Below are positions 56,525-64,000 of a DNA stretch of 64,000 nt, in pieces. The stretch comes from Terriglobus roseus DSM 18391 (GTDB lineage Bacteria; Acidobacteriota; Terriglobia; Terriglobales; Acidobacteriaceae), in the NCBI RefSeq assembly GCF_000265425.1, contig NC_018014.1:4774001-4838000 (forward strand), in the 5' to 3' direction. Positions within the stretch are counted from its first letter, which is position 1. Each line of letters starts with the position of its first letter. The notes under the pieces are model-generated. The model saw only the letters and a program-made list of their open reading frames with translations, was not told the origin of the DNA and did not search any database. The translations under genes were made by a program, and so were the position numbers.

Positions 56525-56977
56525 TTAGAGATACGCGACGACGTCGATCTCAACCAGGCTCTCCCGCGGAATGATGGCCGCCACCGTGGTGCGTGCGGGA
56601 GGCTCCTTCGCAAAGGTCGCGGCAAACACCTCATTCATCGCGGCATAGTCGTCAATGTTGCGCAGGAACACCTGAACCTTCAGCACGTTATCCATCGAAG
56701 AGCCCGCGTTCTTCAACTCCTTCGCCACCTCATCCAGCGCGTACTTTGTGCAGACGCGGATGTCCTTCGGATCGGTCGCGTTGTAGCTCGCCTTACCCGA
56801 GACGAAGACAAGGTTTCCGTAGGCCACTGCGGGCGAATACGGCGGCTTTGGTGTTGCATTCGGGTTGGCCGCAAGCACCTTCTTGCGCAACGTCGCAGCA
56901 GCGCGAGCAAAGGGCGTAAAAGCGACCGCACCAAGGGCGGCGGCAGAGCTGGCAAGCGTGCGGCGTGTCATGGACAT
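56525..56977 (-). CDS. Tat-exported RidA family protein
   Basis: 150 residues. The leader MSMTRRTLASSAAALGAVAFTPFARA is a twin-arginine signal, unusual for a RidA protein. The rest repeats the family blocks (YSPAVAYGNLVFVSGKASYN; CTKYALDEVAKELKNAGSSMDNVLKVQVFLRNIDDY; PPARTTVAAIIPRESLVEIDVVAYL) and keeps the imine-binding Arg. It lies between the cytosolic paralogue and dnaG on the minus strand. Confidence 0.93.
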   Translation of the reverse strand: MSMTRRTLASSAAALGAVAFTPFARAAATLRKKVLAANPNATPKPPYSPAVAYGNLVFVSGKASYNATDPKDIRVCTKYALDEVAKELKNAGSSMDNVLKVQVFLRNIDDYAAMNEVFAATFAKEPPARTTVAAIIPRESLVEIDVVAYL

Positions 56978-56998
56978 GGACTGTCCCTCCGGAAGAAT

Positions 56999-58777
56999 CT
57001 ACAACGTGCGCAGAGCGCGGTTGATCTGTACTGACTCCGATTGCAGCTTACCGATCATCGACTCGTCACCCCGGCGTTCGGCCTCTGCGAGCATCGACTT
57101 CAACTCACGCTGACGGCGCTCCAGACGCCGGCGCTCCAGCGTATGCAGCACGTTACCGACCTCGACCAGCATCATCGACGGGTCGCTGACCTGATCCTCG
57201 CTCAACAAACGCGCCAGCAGTTCACGGCTACGATCATCGGGCGCCACATCGAGTGGATTGCCCTCGACTGGAGCACCGGCCAGCGCCTCCATCAAATCCG
57301 CCGCGGCCATGCCCTCGAGCCATTCGGGATGCGCGGCCAGTTCGCTCGCCGCACGTTGCCGCGCCTTATCCGTCTCCGGCAGGACTAACGCACGCAGCAG
57401 AATCCGCTCCGTCTCATGCATCTGCTGTGCCGACGTGCTGCGAACACTCTCCAGCCGGTGTGTCGCTGCGTGCTGCAACTCCTGTCGCATCAACGACGAA
57501 TCGATGCCGAGCTTCTGCGCCGCATCATCTACAAACTGCGTGCGCTGAATCGCGGATGGCAGGCGGCGAATGTGCGGCAGCAGAAAGTTCACCGCCTTTA
57601 CCTTCGCCTCAGCCGTGCGCTGCGGGAAGAGCGCGCGCGCACGATCGACCAGATACTCCGCGTGCGGCTTCGCGGTCTTCAGCGCATCTGCGTAAGCAAC
57701 GATGCCCTTCTCCTGCACAAAACGATCGGGATCGAGTCCGCCATCCAACGTAACGATGCGCACCTCGAACTCCGCTTCCGTTAACAAAGCTAATGACTTC
57801 TCCGCAGCATTCGCTCCGGCAGTATCTGGGTCGAAGTTAACGACGACCCGCTTCGTGAACCGCCCCAGCAGGCGCACCTGGTGCTCCGTAAAGGCCGTTC
57901 CACTGGTTGCTATCACCGGCTGAATGCCCGACGTAAACACGCGAATGCAGTCCATCTGTCCTTCCACCAGCAACGCATAGTCCTGCGTGCGAATGGCAGA
58001 CTTCGCCTTATCAAGATTGAAGAGGACCTGGCCCTTCGTATACAGCGGCGTCTCGGGCGAATTCATGTACTTCGGCCCGCTTTTCTCGTCACTGTCCAGA
58101 GCACGCGCGGTGAAGGCAATCGTCTTGCCCGCCTCATTGCAGATGGGGAAGGTGATGCGCTTGCGAAATCGAGAGTACATGTTGCCGGTGGGACGGCCTT
58201 CGTCATTCTGTTCCTTGCTGCTGAACAGGCCGCTGGCGCGCATGGTCTCGTCGTTGAAATGCTTCCCCAACGCATCGCGCATATGGTTGAAGTCATCCGG
58301 CGCGTAGCCGATGCGGAACTGCGCAATCGTCTCCGATGTGATCGCGCGGCTGCTGATGTACTCACGCGCGCGCGCCGCCTCCGGTGACTGCAGCGCCTGC
58401 TGAAAGTACTGCGTCGCAGCCTCGTGGATGTCGATCAACTGCCGACGAAGGCCCGCCTGCGCCGCCTCTTCGGGCGAGTTCCACTCGCGCTTCGGCAGCG
58501 GGATACCGCTCTTCTGCGCAACCGCGCGGACCGCCTCCGGAAAACTGATGTTCTCAATCTTCTGCACGAAGGTGAAGACATCGCCCTTGGCGTGACAGCC
58601 GAAACAGTAAAAATAACTGTGCTGCACATTCACGCTGAACGACGGTGACTTCTCCTGGTGGAACGGACACAGACCGCTGAAGTTCTGCGCGCCACTCTTG
58701 CGCAGGCGCACGTACTCGCCGATCACCTTCACGATGTCGGTCGCCTGCTTCACGGTCTGTGCAAAGTTGTCAGCCAC
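56999..58777 (-). CDS. dnaG: DNA primase
   Basis: 592 residues. The zinc-binding domain has CPFHQEKSPSFSV and FYCFGCHAKGDVFTF (CHC2 pattern); the TOPRIM core includes ALLVEGQMDCI and VVVNFDPDTAGANAAEKSLALL. The C-terminal part (QMHETERILLRALVLPE...) is the DnaB-interacting helical domain, ending INRALRTL. No rpsU or rpoD sits beside it, unlike the enterobacterial macromolecular synthesis operon. Confidence 0.97.
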   Translation of the reverse strand: MADNFAQTVKQATDIVKVIGEYVRLRKSGAQNFSGLCPFHQEKSPSFSVNVQHSYFYCFGCHAKGDVFTFVQKIENISFPEAVRAVAQKSGIPLPKREWNSPEEAAQAGLRRQLIDIHEAATQYFQQALQSPEAARAREYISSRAITSETIAQFRIGYAPDDFNHMRDALGKHFNDETMRASGLFSSKEQNDEGRPTGNMYSRFRKRITFPICNEAGKTIAFTARALDSDEKSGPKYMNSPETPLYTKGQVLFNLDKAKSAIRTQDYALLVEGQMDCIRVFTSGIQPVIATSGTAFTEHQVRLLGRFTKRVVVNFDPDTAGANAAEKSLALLTEAEFEVRIVTLDGGLDPDRFVQEKGIVAYADALKTAKPHAEYLVDRARALFPQRTAEAKVKAVNFLLPHIRRLPSAIQRTQFVDDAAQKLGIDSSLMRQELQHAATHRLESVRSTSAQQMHETERILLRALVLPETDKARQRAASELAAHPEWLEGMAAADLMEALAGAPVEGNPLDVAPDDRSRELLARLLSEDQVSDPSMMLVEVGNVLHTLERRRLERRQRELKSMLAEAERRGDESMIGKLQSESVQINRALRTL

Positions 58778-58839
58778 GGCTCACTGCAAGGGTAACAATC
58801 AATCGACGTCGGAAAAGCCGTAACGAATGGGAATAGAGA

Positions 58840-58906
58840 GGAAGGGCGCAGCTACAGCTGCGCCGATGCCTTCCCTTAAATGAGACCGGCTTTAGCCGCT
58901 GAGGTT
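58840..58906. repeat. Family A intergenic element, degenerate half copy
   Basis: GAAGGGCGCAGCTACAGCTG followed by CGCC at about 58840-58864 is a diverged outer arm, and ACCGGCTTTAGCCGCTGAGG at 58885-58904 matches the inner arm. The mirrored right half is absent. It lies between dnaG and the cupin gene. Confidence 0.75.
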
Positions 58907-58974
58907 AAGCTTTCTTGTAGCCGAGTAGATTTCCCGGCCTGAAACCCAACGTTCTCGCTCAATTCATTCGACTT

Positions 58975-59334
58975 CTACGCGGGAGTACGGTCACCATGGC
59001 TCGGCGGCTGGCTGGTAACAACCATCCGAACCGGCGCTCCACTACGGTTGAGCGCCTGGTGCGCCTGCCCGGGATGCACCTCAACGCCCTTGCCCGCTGC
59101 GATCACAAAGTCGTGATACTCAACCTCAAGGGTTAACTCGCCTTCCAGCACAAAGAAGAACTGCCGGGACCGTGCGTGGGCATGCCGTTCCTCCCTCGTC
59201 CCCGGTGGCATCAATTCCTCAATGACGCTCAGGGTCTCGGTCTTCACCAGGTGCCAGCCGTCGCAATCTGTGCCAGACGGTCCGCCCCACTTATAGTGCT
59301 CCGCGTTGGTGGTGTCGATGATCTTAGTCGGCAT
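58975..59334 (-). CDS. Cupin-domain protein
   Basis: 119 residues, single cupin barrel. The first motif is spread over PPGTREERHAHARSRQFFFVLEGELTLEVEYHDFVIAAG, with two histidines and a conserved Glu in FVLEGE; the second is VEVHPGQAHQALNRSG. Likely metal-binding, small-molecule function unknown. GAGGGG precedes the ATG at 59334. The mogA/moaB-type gene ends 8 bases upstream, so both are on one transcript. Confidence 0.88.
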   Translation of the reverse strand: MPTKIIDTTNAEHYKWGGPSGTDCDGWHLVKTETLSVIEELMPPGTREERHAHARSRQFFFVLEGELTLEVEYHDFVIAAGKGVEVHPGQAHQALNRSGAPVRMVVTSQPPSHGDRTPA

Positions 59335-59342
59335 GAGTCCCC

Positions 59343-59870
59343 TCATCTCTCCCGAAGCCGTGGCATCAGGTCAACCAGATTGCATGGCGTGTTGCGACTA
59401 TCCAGCAGCGGCAGTAGTAACTCATCCCACGCATCAACCACTGCGCCCGGCGAGCCGGGCAGAGCGAACAAGTAAGTGCCGGCAGCAACACCGGCGACTG
59501 CCCGGGATAACATCGCGCTCGGCCCGATCTTATGAAATGAGATCATCCGGAATAGCTCGGAAAATCCTTCGATCTGCTTCTCCAGCACACGGGCGAAGGC
59601 TTCCGGTGTCACATCACGACCAGTGATTCCCGTACCTCCGGTGCTGATAACGACGTCAATGGACGAGTCCTCGATCCATCGCTTCAGAAGCACTTCGATC
59701 ACGTCCGCATCATCGCGTACCAGCTCCCGAACGGCCAGCGTATGACCCGCTTCCGTAATGCGCTGCACCAGAACATCACCGGAGCGATCTGTCGCCGCCG
59801 TGCGTGTGTCACTTACCGTAAGTGCCGCGATACGAACAGGCGTGAAGCTACGTTCGGGACTAAGTGCCAT
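59343..59870 (-). CDS. MogA/MoaB family molybdopterin adenylyltransferase
   Basis: 175 residues. VISTGGTGITGRDVTPEA is the diagnostic MPT-binding loop, preceded by ALTVSDTRTAATDRSGDVL; LSRAVAGVAAGTYLFALPGSPGAV closes the fold. It adenylylates molybdopterin in Moco synthesis, or scaffolds as MoaB does. No other Moco gene is in the window. Confidence 0.92.
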   Translation of the reverse strand: MALSPERSFTPVRIAALTVSDTRTAATDRSGDVLVQRITEAGHTLAVRELVRDDADVIEVLLKRWIEDSSIDVVISTGGTGITGRDVTPEAFARVLEKQIEGFSELFRMISFHKIGPSAMLSRAVAGVAAGTYLFALPGSPGAVVDAWDELLLPLLDSRNTPCNLVDLMPRLRER

Positions 59871-59896
59871 GAGTTCTTTCTATCTCAGAAATAAGT

Positions 59897-59922
59897 GAGG
59901 GCACCCGAAAACGGGTGCCCTC
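59897..59922. terminator. Strong intrinsic hairpin
   Basis: 11-bp perfect stem GAGGGCACCCG / CGGGTGCCCTC around an AAAA loop, between the pseudo-receiver gene (59940-61016) and the mogA/moaB gene, both on the minus strand. It would end the transcript coming from the former. The T-run after it is weak. Confidence 0.75.
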
Positions 59923-59939
59923 CTGTAAGTCAGCACAAA

Positions 59940-61016
59940 TTACTGGTTGAAGTTCGGCTCGTGCTCATCCTCAGCACCGTAGCGGCGCAACAGGTTGGGC
60001 AAATTCTGTGAGAAGGCCGCGCGCGGCATCACCGAATCACAACCAGCCTCCACCGCCTTCGCCTTCAGGTCACCCTGCAGATGCGAGAGGAAGCCGACGA
60101 TGGATGTGCCCTTCTTCAGCTTGCTCTTCAGCTTCGGAATCAACGTCAACGGCTTTGCAGCAACGTTATTCAGATCGAACACAATCAGCGACGGGTGCTC
60201 AGGATCGGGCAGTTCTGCCAGGTGCGCCACGATGTCCTTATCCGGCTTCATGAACGCAACCTTCACGCCCTGCTGACGCGCGGCTTCCTGGATCTTCGCG
60301 GTGAAAAACAGGTCTTCAATGAAGAAGTAGATGTGCGTTGGCGCGCCTTCTGGAATCGCCACTGCGCGATAGTTCGTCAGCAGCTCCGGCGGCATCCGGT
60401 CTTCATTGTGATGATTGTTATTCCGATGGTTGCTCGGACGGCGACCGCCGTTGCCGTGCAGCTCAATCGTGCTGGCCGGCACGTCGGCGTAGTTACCGTT
60501 CGCCTCGCGATAGCTGTGATCCATGGGGCCAACAAAGGCACGGGGACCACGGCTCTGCTGCTTGCGATTCCGGCCACGTGCGCCCATGGAGCTGGTGCTG
60601 CCCTGCACGCTGTTGCCGGGCTCGGGACGCGGCTGACCATCGCCACCACCGGCGCGACCGCCAAACTTCTTCTTCTTCCAGCGCTTGCCCTGGCTCTGCG
60701 CCTGGCCCTGCCCCTGCTGATTGTTCGCGTTCTGCTGGCGCGGACGCTGCTGCTGTCCGTTCGCAGGCTGCGGCTGACTGTTTTCTGCTGCCGCAACCGG
60801 AGCAGCGGCTTCGCCACCTTCAGCACTTGCGGCCGCCTGGGGAGCGGCGCCAGCTTCACCGCCGGGGCGGTTCTTGCGCTTACGACGACGGCGACGGCTC
60901 TTTCCCGGGGCCGCACTCTGTGATCCGTTGGTGGCGCCCTCCTCAGAATCGTGCGAGGGAGGCGGCGGAGGCGCAACGGAGACGTGCGACTCAGGAAGGT
61001 TCTGCTCTGCGTTCAT
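59940..61016 (-). CDS. Basic low-complexity protein with C-terminal pseudo-receiver domain
   Basis: 358 residues. The first 215 are disordered-looking: Pro/Glu at the very start, then RRRRRKRKNRPGG, a long Gln/Asn/Ala tract, KRWKKKKFGGRAGGG and NGGRRPSNHRNNNHHN. The last 130 (IYFFIEDLFFTAKIQEAA...DPEHPSLIVFDLNNVAAKPLTLI...GTSIVGFLSHLQGDLKAKAVEAGCDSVMPRAAF) have the length and strand order of a response-regulator receiver but no obvious phosphoacceptor pair. Probably RNA-binding through the basic tract. No family name known to me. Confidence 0.75.
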   Translation of the reverse strand: MNAEQNLPESHVSVAPPPPPSHDSEEGATNGSQSAAPGKSRRRRRKRKNRPGGEAGAAPQAAASAEGGEAAAPVAAAENSQPQPANGQQQRPRQQNANNQQGQGQAQSQGKRWKKKKFGGRAGGGDGQPRPEPGNSVQGSTSSMGARGRNRKQQSRGPRAFVGPMDHSYREANGNYADVPASTIELHGNGGRRPSNHRNNNHHNEDRMPPELLTNYRAVAIPEGAPTHIYFFIEDLFFTAKIQEAARQQGVKVAFMKPDKDIVAHLAELPDPEHPSLIVFDLNNVAAKPLTLIPKLKSKLKKGTSIVGFLSHLQGDLKAKAVEAGCDSVMPRAAFSQNLPNLLRRYGAEDEHEPNFNQ

Positions 61017-61593
61017 GCTTCTTCTTTCTTCTCTTCAGGCCATTTGCGCAGGCACGCGCGGAAGGCCTTTTTTCTGGTCACGTCAGCAACCGCTTGTCGG
61101 GCGGGCGGCGAACGGCCGGCAGATTCGGGATGCGGTAAGAAGGGAGGTGCTCAAGCTCTCACTCGAAATCCGAGCGCACGCCAAAGGCTTTTCGTCTGGG
61201 CGGGCAATCTCTTGGTGCAGCGTGCTGCCTGGCCGGCATTCTTGCCGCGGGGCAGCGTGATCACTACGGAATTGCAGACCATGGTCGCCTTGGAACGGAG
61301 GGCCTGCAGAATGTGCCTGCGAGCCGGGTGCGATCCTCTGCGCCTCGATCCTCTTGTCTTCGCGCCAGGCATGACCAAACCCGGATCGGAAGGAATCAAC
61401 TTTCTTTGTCGATGTCGTTCGGCCTGCAGGCTCTTTGAGCCACCGTTTTAGCGAGCGGTCGTTCGCGGCTATTGGCGAACCGTGCGTCAGCATCTTCGTC
61501 AGGCAATGCTGATGCTACTCCAGGTGCCGCTACCGGTCAAGCGGGCAGTTTTGCACAGAGACCGATGCACCCCAGCCCAACGCACTCCCCAAA
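61017..61593. other. Gene-poor stretch, contents unresolved
   Basis: Several 80-170-codon frames exist on both strands but all are Arg/Ala/Cys-rich, lack ribosome sites and overlap one another, the usual look of chance frames in GC-rich DNA. No tRNA or known structured RNA could be recognised. Confidence 0.4.
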
Positions 61594-61838
61594 TGGAAAA
61601 ACGGCCACCGCTGAAGTGGCCGTTCCTGTCCATAGTTCGAATGGCCTGTCACGGCCTCCTGAAATTGTCCTGCCCTCCGGTGAGTCCGCCGTCTGCTCAG
61701 TTCTGGCTCTTGGCCCGAATCTGGCGCGGTCTGCAACTCCCCGGCCTGGTTCTCTCGTACATTGGAACCGCTGAATCATGTCAGCAGCACCTATCCGCAC
61801 GCTCTTCCCGCAATGCCTTATAGCAGTTCGCGTGCCAA
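61594..61838 (-). ncRNA. Possible small RNA with a sigma-54-like promoter and terminator
   Basis: On the minus strand, TTGGCACGCGAACTGCTA at 61821-61838 matches the -24/-12 pattern of sigma-54 promoters (GG at -24, GC at -12, one mismatch in the TTGCW box). About 215 bases downstream is a 9-bp hairpin AACGGCCAC / GTGGCCGTT (61600-61624) followed by five Ts at 61595-61599. The only open frames between run through the hairpin, so a non-coding transcript is more likely than a protein. No known RNA family recognised. Confidence 0.35.
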
Positions 61839-62013
61839 AGCCATGAATCGCTGTTTTCACTGGAATTTGAGGTTTCCGCGCCTCCATCAAAACCGAAGAT
61901 TCCAGATTTAATACAGGGCAATCTATAGAAAACCGTAGATTGAATCGCCTGGCGGAACGCCAGCAAAACCGGATCCCCACTGCGCCCTCTGCAAACTGCG
62001 ATAATGAGTTGCG

Positions 62014-62574
62014 ATGCGCATTACCCCTGCCGACCTTATTCCCGATCCTTTGCCGATTGCTGAAGTCATTCAGCCCGGCGCCATCGACTACGCCCCGGAC
62101 GTCCGCCAGACCACTCCCCTGACTGTGAAAGGCGAGGCTGACCGGATCGAGGAGCATCGTGGCCCGAAGGATGTTGTGGAAGACATCCGCATACGGGCAA
62201 GCTTCGTCGGCGACTTCGAGCTCCTCTGCGCTCGCTGCCTCGAACCCATCTCCTATCACGCGGACCAGGATTTCGACCTGATCTTCCGGCCCTCCGGCGT
62301 CGACGCTGAGATGGGCGAACGTGCCATCAGTGAAGCGGAGACAGAAATCGGGTATTATGAAAAGAACGGCCTTCTCCTGGAGGACGTGGTGCGCGAGCAG
62401 GTGTTGCTTTCCCTGCCCGATCGCTCACTTTGCCGGGACGATTGCAAGGGTATTTGCGCACGCTGTGGCGGAAACCTGAATGAAACAGTCTGTAACTGTG
62501 TTGAGACGGAAGTCGACACACGGTGGGCTGGGCTTCAGGGATTCGGTGCGGCGGCCAAGTCCGAAAGCAAGTAA
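62014..62574 (+). CDS. yceD: YceD family protein (DUF177)
   Basis: 186 residues. FELLCARCLEPISYHADQDFDLIF and CRDDCKGICARCGGNLNETVCNC give the cysteine pairs of DUF177, expected to bind zinc. It is followed by rpmF and plsX, the near-universal yceD-rpmF-plsX order. In plants and bacteria the family aids 23S rRNA processing, which would fit co-expression with L32. Confidence 0.92.
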   Translation: MRITPADLIPDPLPIAEVIQPGAIDYAPDVRQTTPLTVKGEADRIEEHRGPKDVVEDIRIRASFVGDFELLCARCLEPISYHADQDFDLIFRPSGVDAEMGERAISEAETEIGYYEKNGLLLEDVVREQVLLSLPDRSLCRDDCKGICARCGGNLNETVCNCVETEVDTRWAGLQGFGAAAKSESK

Positions 62575-62704
62575 CTCGACGCGCAGCCACTAAGCGCGGG
62601 AAGCCGATCAAGGTTTGAAGCACTCAGCTTTCGAACACGCGAACGATTTTTTGCGTGAACGGGAGTGATTGTGCTGATTTTTAGCGTTTCTGAAAGGTAA
62701 TACG

Positions 62705-62893
62705 ATGCCGAATCCCAAGCGTCGCCATTCCAAGCAGCGGACCGCCAAGCGCCGCTCGCACGACTTCCTCACTGTTCCCAACTCGGGTAACTGCCCCAAC
62801 TGTGGCGAGCGCAAGCTGCCGCACCACGCCTGCCCCAAGTGCGGCGAGTACCGCGGCCGCGCCGTGGTTGCCGCTGCAACGAAGGAAGCGTAA
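62705..62893 (+). CDS. rpmF: 50S ribosomal protein L32
   Basis: 62 residues, MPNPKRRHSKQRTAKRRSHD with the zinc ribbon CPNC...CPKC in the C-terminal half, the four-cysteine form of L32. AAAGG lies eight bases before the ATG. Confidence 0.97.
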   Translation: MPNPKRRHSKQRTAKRRSHDFLTVPNSGNCPNCGERKLPHHACPKCGEYRGRAVVAAATKEA

Positions 62894-62911
62894 AGAGTCG
62901 AATCCCACCGG

Positions 62912-63928
62912 ATGCTGACTGACATTGTTCTAGACGCCATGGGCTCTGATAAGGGCCCGGACCCGGAGATACGCGGCGCCATCGCCGCGTGCCGCCAGTT
63001 CCCAGTCCGTGTGCACCTCGTCGGGCCGGAGAACATGATCCGGCCGCTGCTGGAGGAACATCTCCGCGGCGAACGCCTGCCCATTCACGTGGTTCACGCC
63101 AGTGAGTGGATCAGCATGGACGACAAGGCTGCAGCGTCGGTTCGCTCCAAGAAAGACTCGAGCATGCGCGTGGGCCTTAAGCTGGTCCGCGAGGGCAAAG
63201 CTCGGGGTTTTGTCACAGCCGGCAACACCGGCGCCGCCATGGCCACGGCCAAAATGGTGCTTGGCACGCTTGACGGCGTCGATAGGCCAGCGCTCGCGAC
63301 CATTCTGCCCACGCAGACTGGTTCGCCATGCGTCATGCTAGATGTTGGCGCCAACGTCGACAGCGATCCGCAGAATCTGGTGCAGTTCGCCCTGATGGGT
63401 CAGATCTATGCGCAGAACGTGCTTGGCATCCCCAAGCCGCGCGTCGGCCTGCTCTCCATCGGCGAGGAAGACAGCAAGGGAAACGCGCTAACCCGCGAAA
63501 CCCTTCCCCTTCTCCGCGCGCTTGAGGGCGAGCAAATCTACCACTTCATCGGCAACGTGGAAGGCCGCGACCTCTTCAACGGCCGTTGCGACGTCGTCGT
63601 CTGCGACGGTTTCGTCGGCAACGTGGCCATCAAGACCACCGAAGGTGTCGCCAAGCTCGTCTCCGAAATCCTGAAGCAGACGCTCAAGGCGACGATCACC
63701 TCACAGGTCGGTGCCCTTCTCAGCCGCAAGGCCTTCAAAAACTTCAAGCGCCGGCTCGATTACTCCGAGTACGGCGGAGCGCCACTATTGGGCGTGCGTG
63801 GTGCCTGCATCATCGGCCACGGATCGTCGAACGAAATCGCGATCCTGAACGCGATCCGCGTCGCGTCGCAGTTCGCACAGGCAGATGTGGCACGCCACAT
63901 TGAAGCCTCGTTGAGCCGCATCAAGTAG
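62912..63928 (+). CDS. plsX: Phosphate acyltransferase
   Basis: 338 residues. IVLDAMGSDKGPDPEIRGA, VTAGNTGAAMATAKMVLG, NVEGRDLFNGRCDVVVCDGFVGNVAIKTTEG and YGGAPLLGVRGACIIGHGSSN are all PlsX signatures. It converts acyl-ACP to acyl-phosphate for phospholipid synthesis. It starts 18 bases after rpmF in the same direction. A fabH gene usually follows and may begin beyond the window edge. Confidence 0.96.
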   Translation: MLTDIVLDAMGSDKGPDPEIRGAIAACRQFPVRVHLVGPENMIRPLLEEHLRGERLPIHVVHASEWISMDDKAAASVRSKKDSSMRVGLKLVREGKARGFVTAGNTGAAMATAKMVLGTLDGVDRPALATILPTQTGSPCVMLDVGANVDSDPQNLVQFALMGQIYAQNVLGIPKPRVGLLSIGEEDSKGNALTRETLPLLRALEGEQIYHFIGNVEGRDLFNGRCDVVVCDGFVGNVAIKTTEGVAKLVSEILKQTLKATITSQVGALLSRKAFKNFKRRLDYSEYGGAPLLGVRGACIIGHGSSNEIAILNAIRVASQFAQADVARHIEASLSRIK

Positions 63929-64000
63929 CTACACCCCCTATGTAGATTTTTGTAGTCGGCGATGCAGTGCGTCCGGCACAATCCTGTGCATGACGCAGGA

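Noticed and set aside
61632-61650. GTTCGAAT considered as a tRNA T-loop
   Set aside because: Flanking bases do not form a T-stem and no acceptor or anticodon arms could be built.
61537-62259. 240-codon minus-strand frame
   Set aside because: Runs through the intrinsic hairpin and overlaps yceD; no ribosome site and composition of a chance frame.
63990-64000. Possible start codon of a further gene at the window edge
   Set aside because: Only 11 bases remain, too few to support a feature.

Overview
The window reads as chromosomal DNA from an Acidobacteriota bacterium of the Terriglobia type (Terriglobus, Edaphobacter or Granulicella relatives). This is inferred from protein character: Oar-like TonB receptors with a carboxypeptidase-regulatory N-terminus, a PQQ-dehydrogenase-like protein without the vicinal cysteines, many Tat-exported sugar enzymes, an Ig-like repeat protein with an internal lipobox, and high-GC codon use. 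No rRNA or tRNA gene was found.

Layout. 1-3.8 kb: a cut-off acyltransferase coupled to a glycosyltransferase, then a lipoprotein lytic transglycosylase with LysM repeats. 3.8-10.1 kb: an exported sugar/redox block of two Tat-exported TIM-barrel isomerases, a di-haem-type cytochrome c coupled to a quinoprotein-like protein, a YciI protein and a Tat-exported enolase-superfamily enzyme. 10.1-10.7 kb: a gene-free repeat cluster. 10.7-16.6 kb: a penicillin-acylase-family hydrolase, a DUF3857/transglutaminase/TPR protein and rpsU. 16.7-18.1 kb: a secreted beta-helix protein and, divergently, a 51-residue peptide gene that looks like a RiPP precursor. 18.1-25.9 kb: a third exported isomerase and two large TonB-dependent receptors. 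26-33.4 kb: an MBL-fold hydrolase, a GAF-PAS-GGDEF cyclase, tyrS, a DUF2256/DUF3253 protein, a histone-H1-like protein, an Ig-like surface protein and a CRP/FNR regulator. 33.8-35.6 kb: a solitary A2-type haem-copper oxidase subunit I, coupled to a tiny cysteine-rich membrane peptide, with a perfect CRP-type palindrome upstream.

35.8-41 kb is the accessory region. glmS is followed by a BrnT/BrnA-type toxin-antitoxin pair and then by a second, synonymously diverged copy of the last 78 codons of glmS. Immediately after comes a 794-codon AT-richer gene with two TIR/nucleoside-deoxyribosyltransferase-like domains fused to a P-loop ATPase that resembles the Sll1717 family. This looks like a defence-type island at the glmS 3' end and is the strongest candidate for an undescribed system.

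41-47 kb carries small membrane proteins, a DUF900-type esterase and an RNB ribonuclease, with further intergenic repeats. 47-53 kb is a purL-purF-merC-MFS operon and a CDF metal transporter. 54-59.9 kb is a long minus-strand run (aldo/keto reductase, dut, histidine phosphatase, two RidA proteins, dnaG, cupin, mogA/moaB). 59.9-64 kb holds a basic protein with a pseudo-receiver domain, a gene-poor kilobase with a possible small RNA, and the conserved yceD-rpmF-plsX lipid/ribosome cluster. At least three intergenic repeat families recur in the window; one appears as a 170-bp inverted repeat and as half-elements that carry tandem arrays of their own edge sequence.
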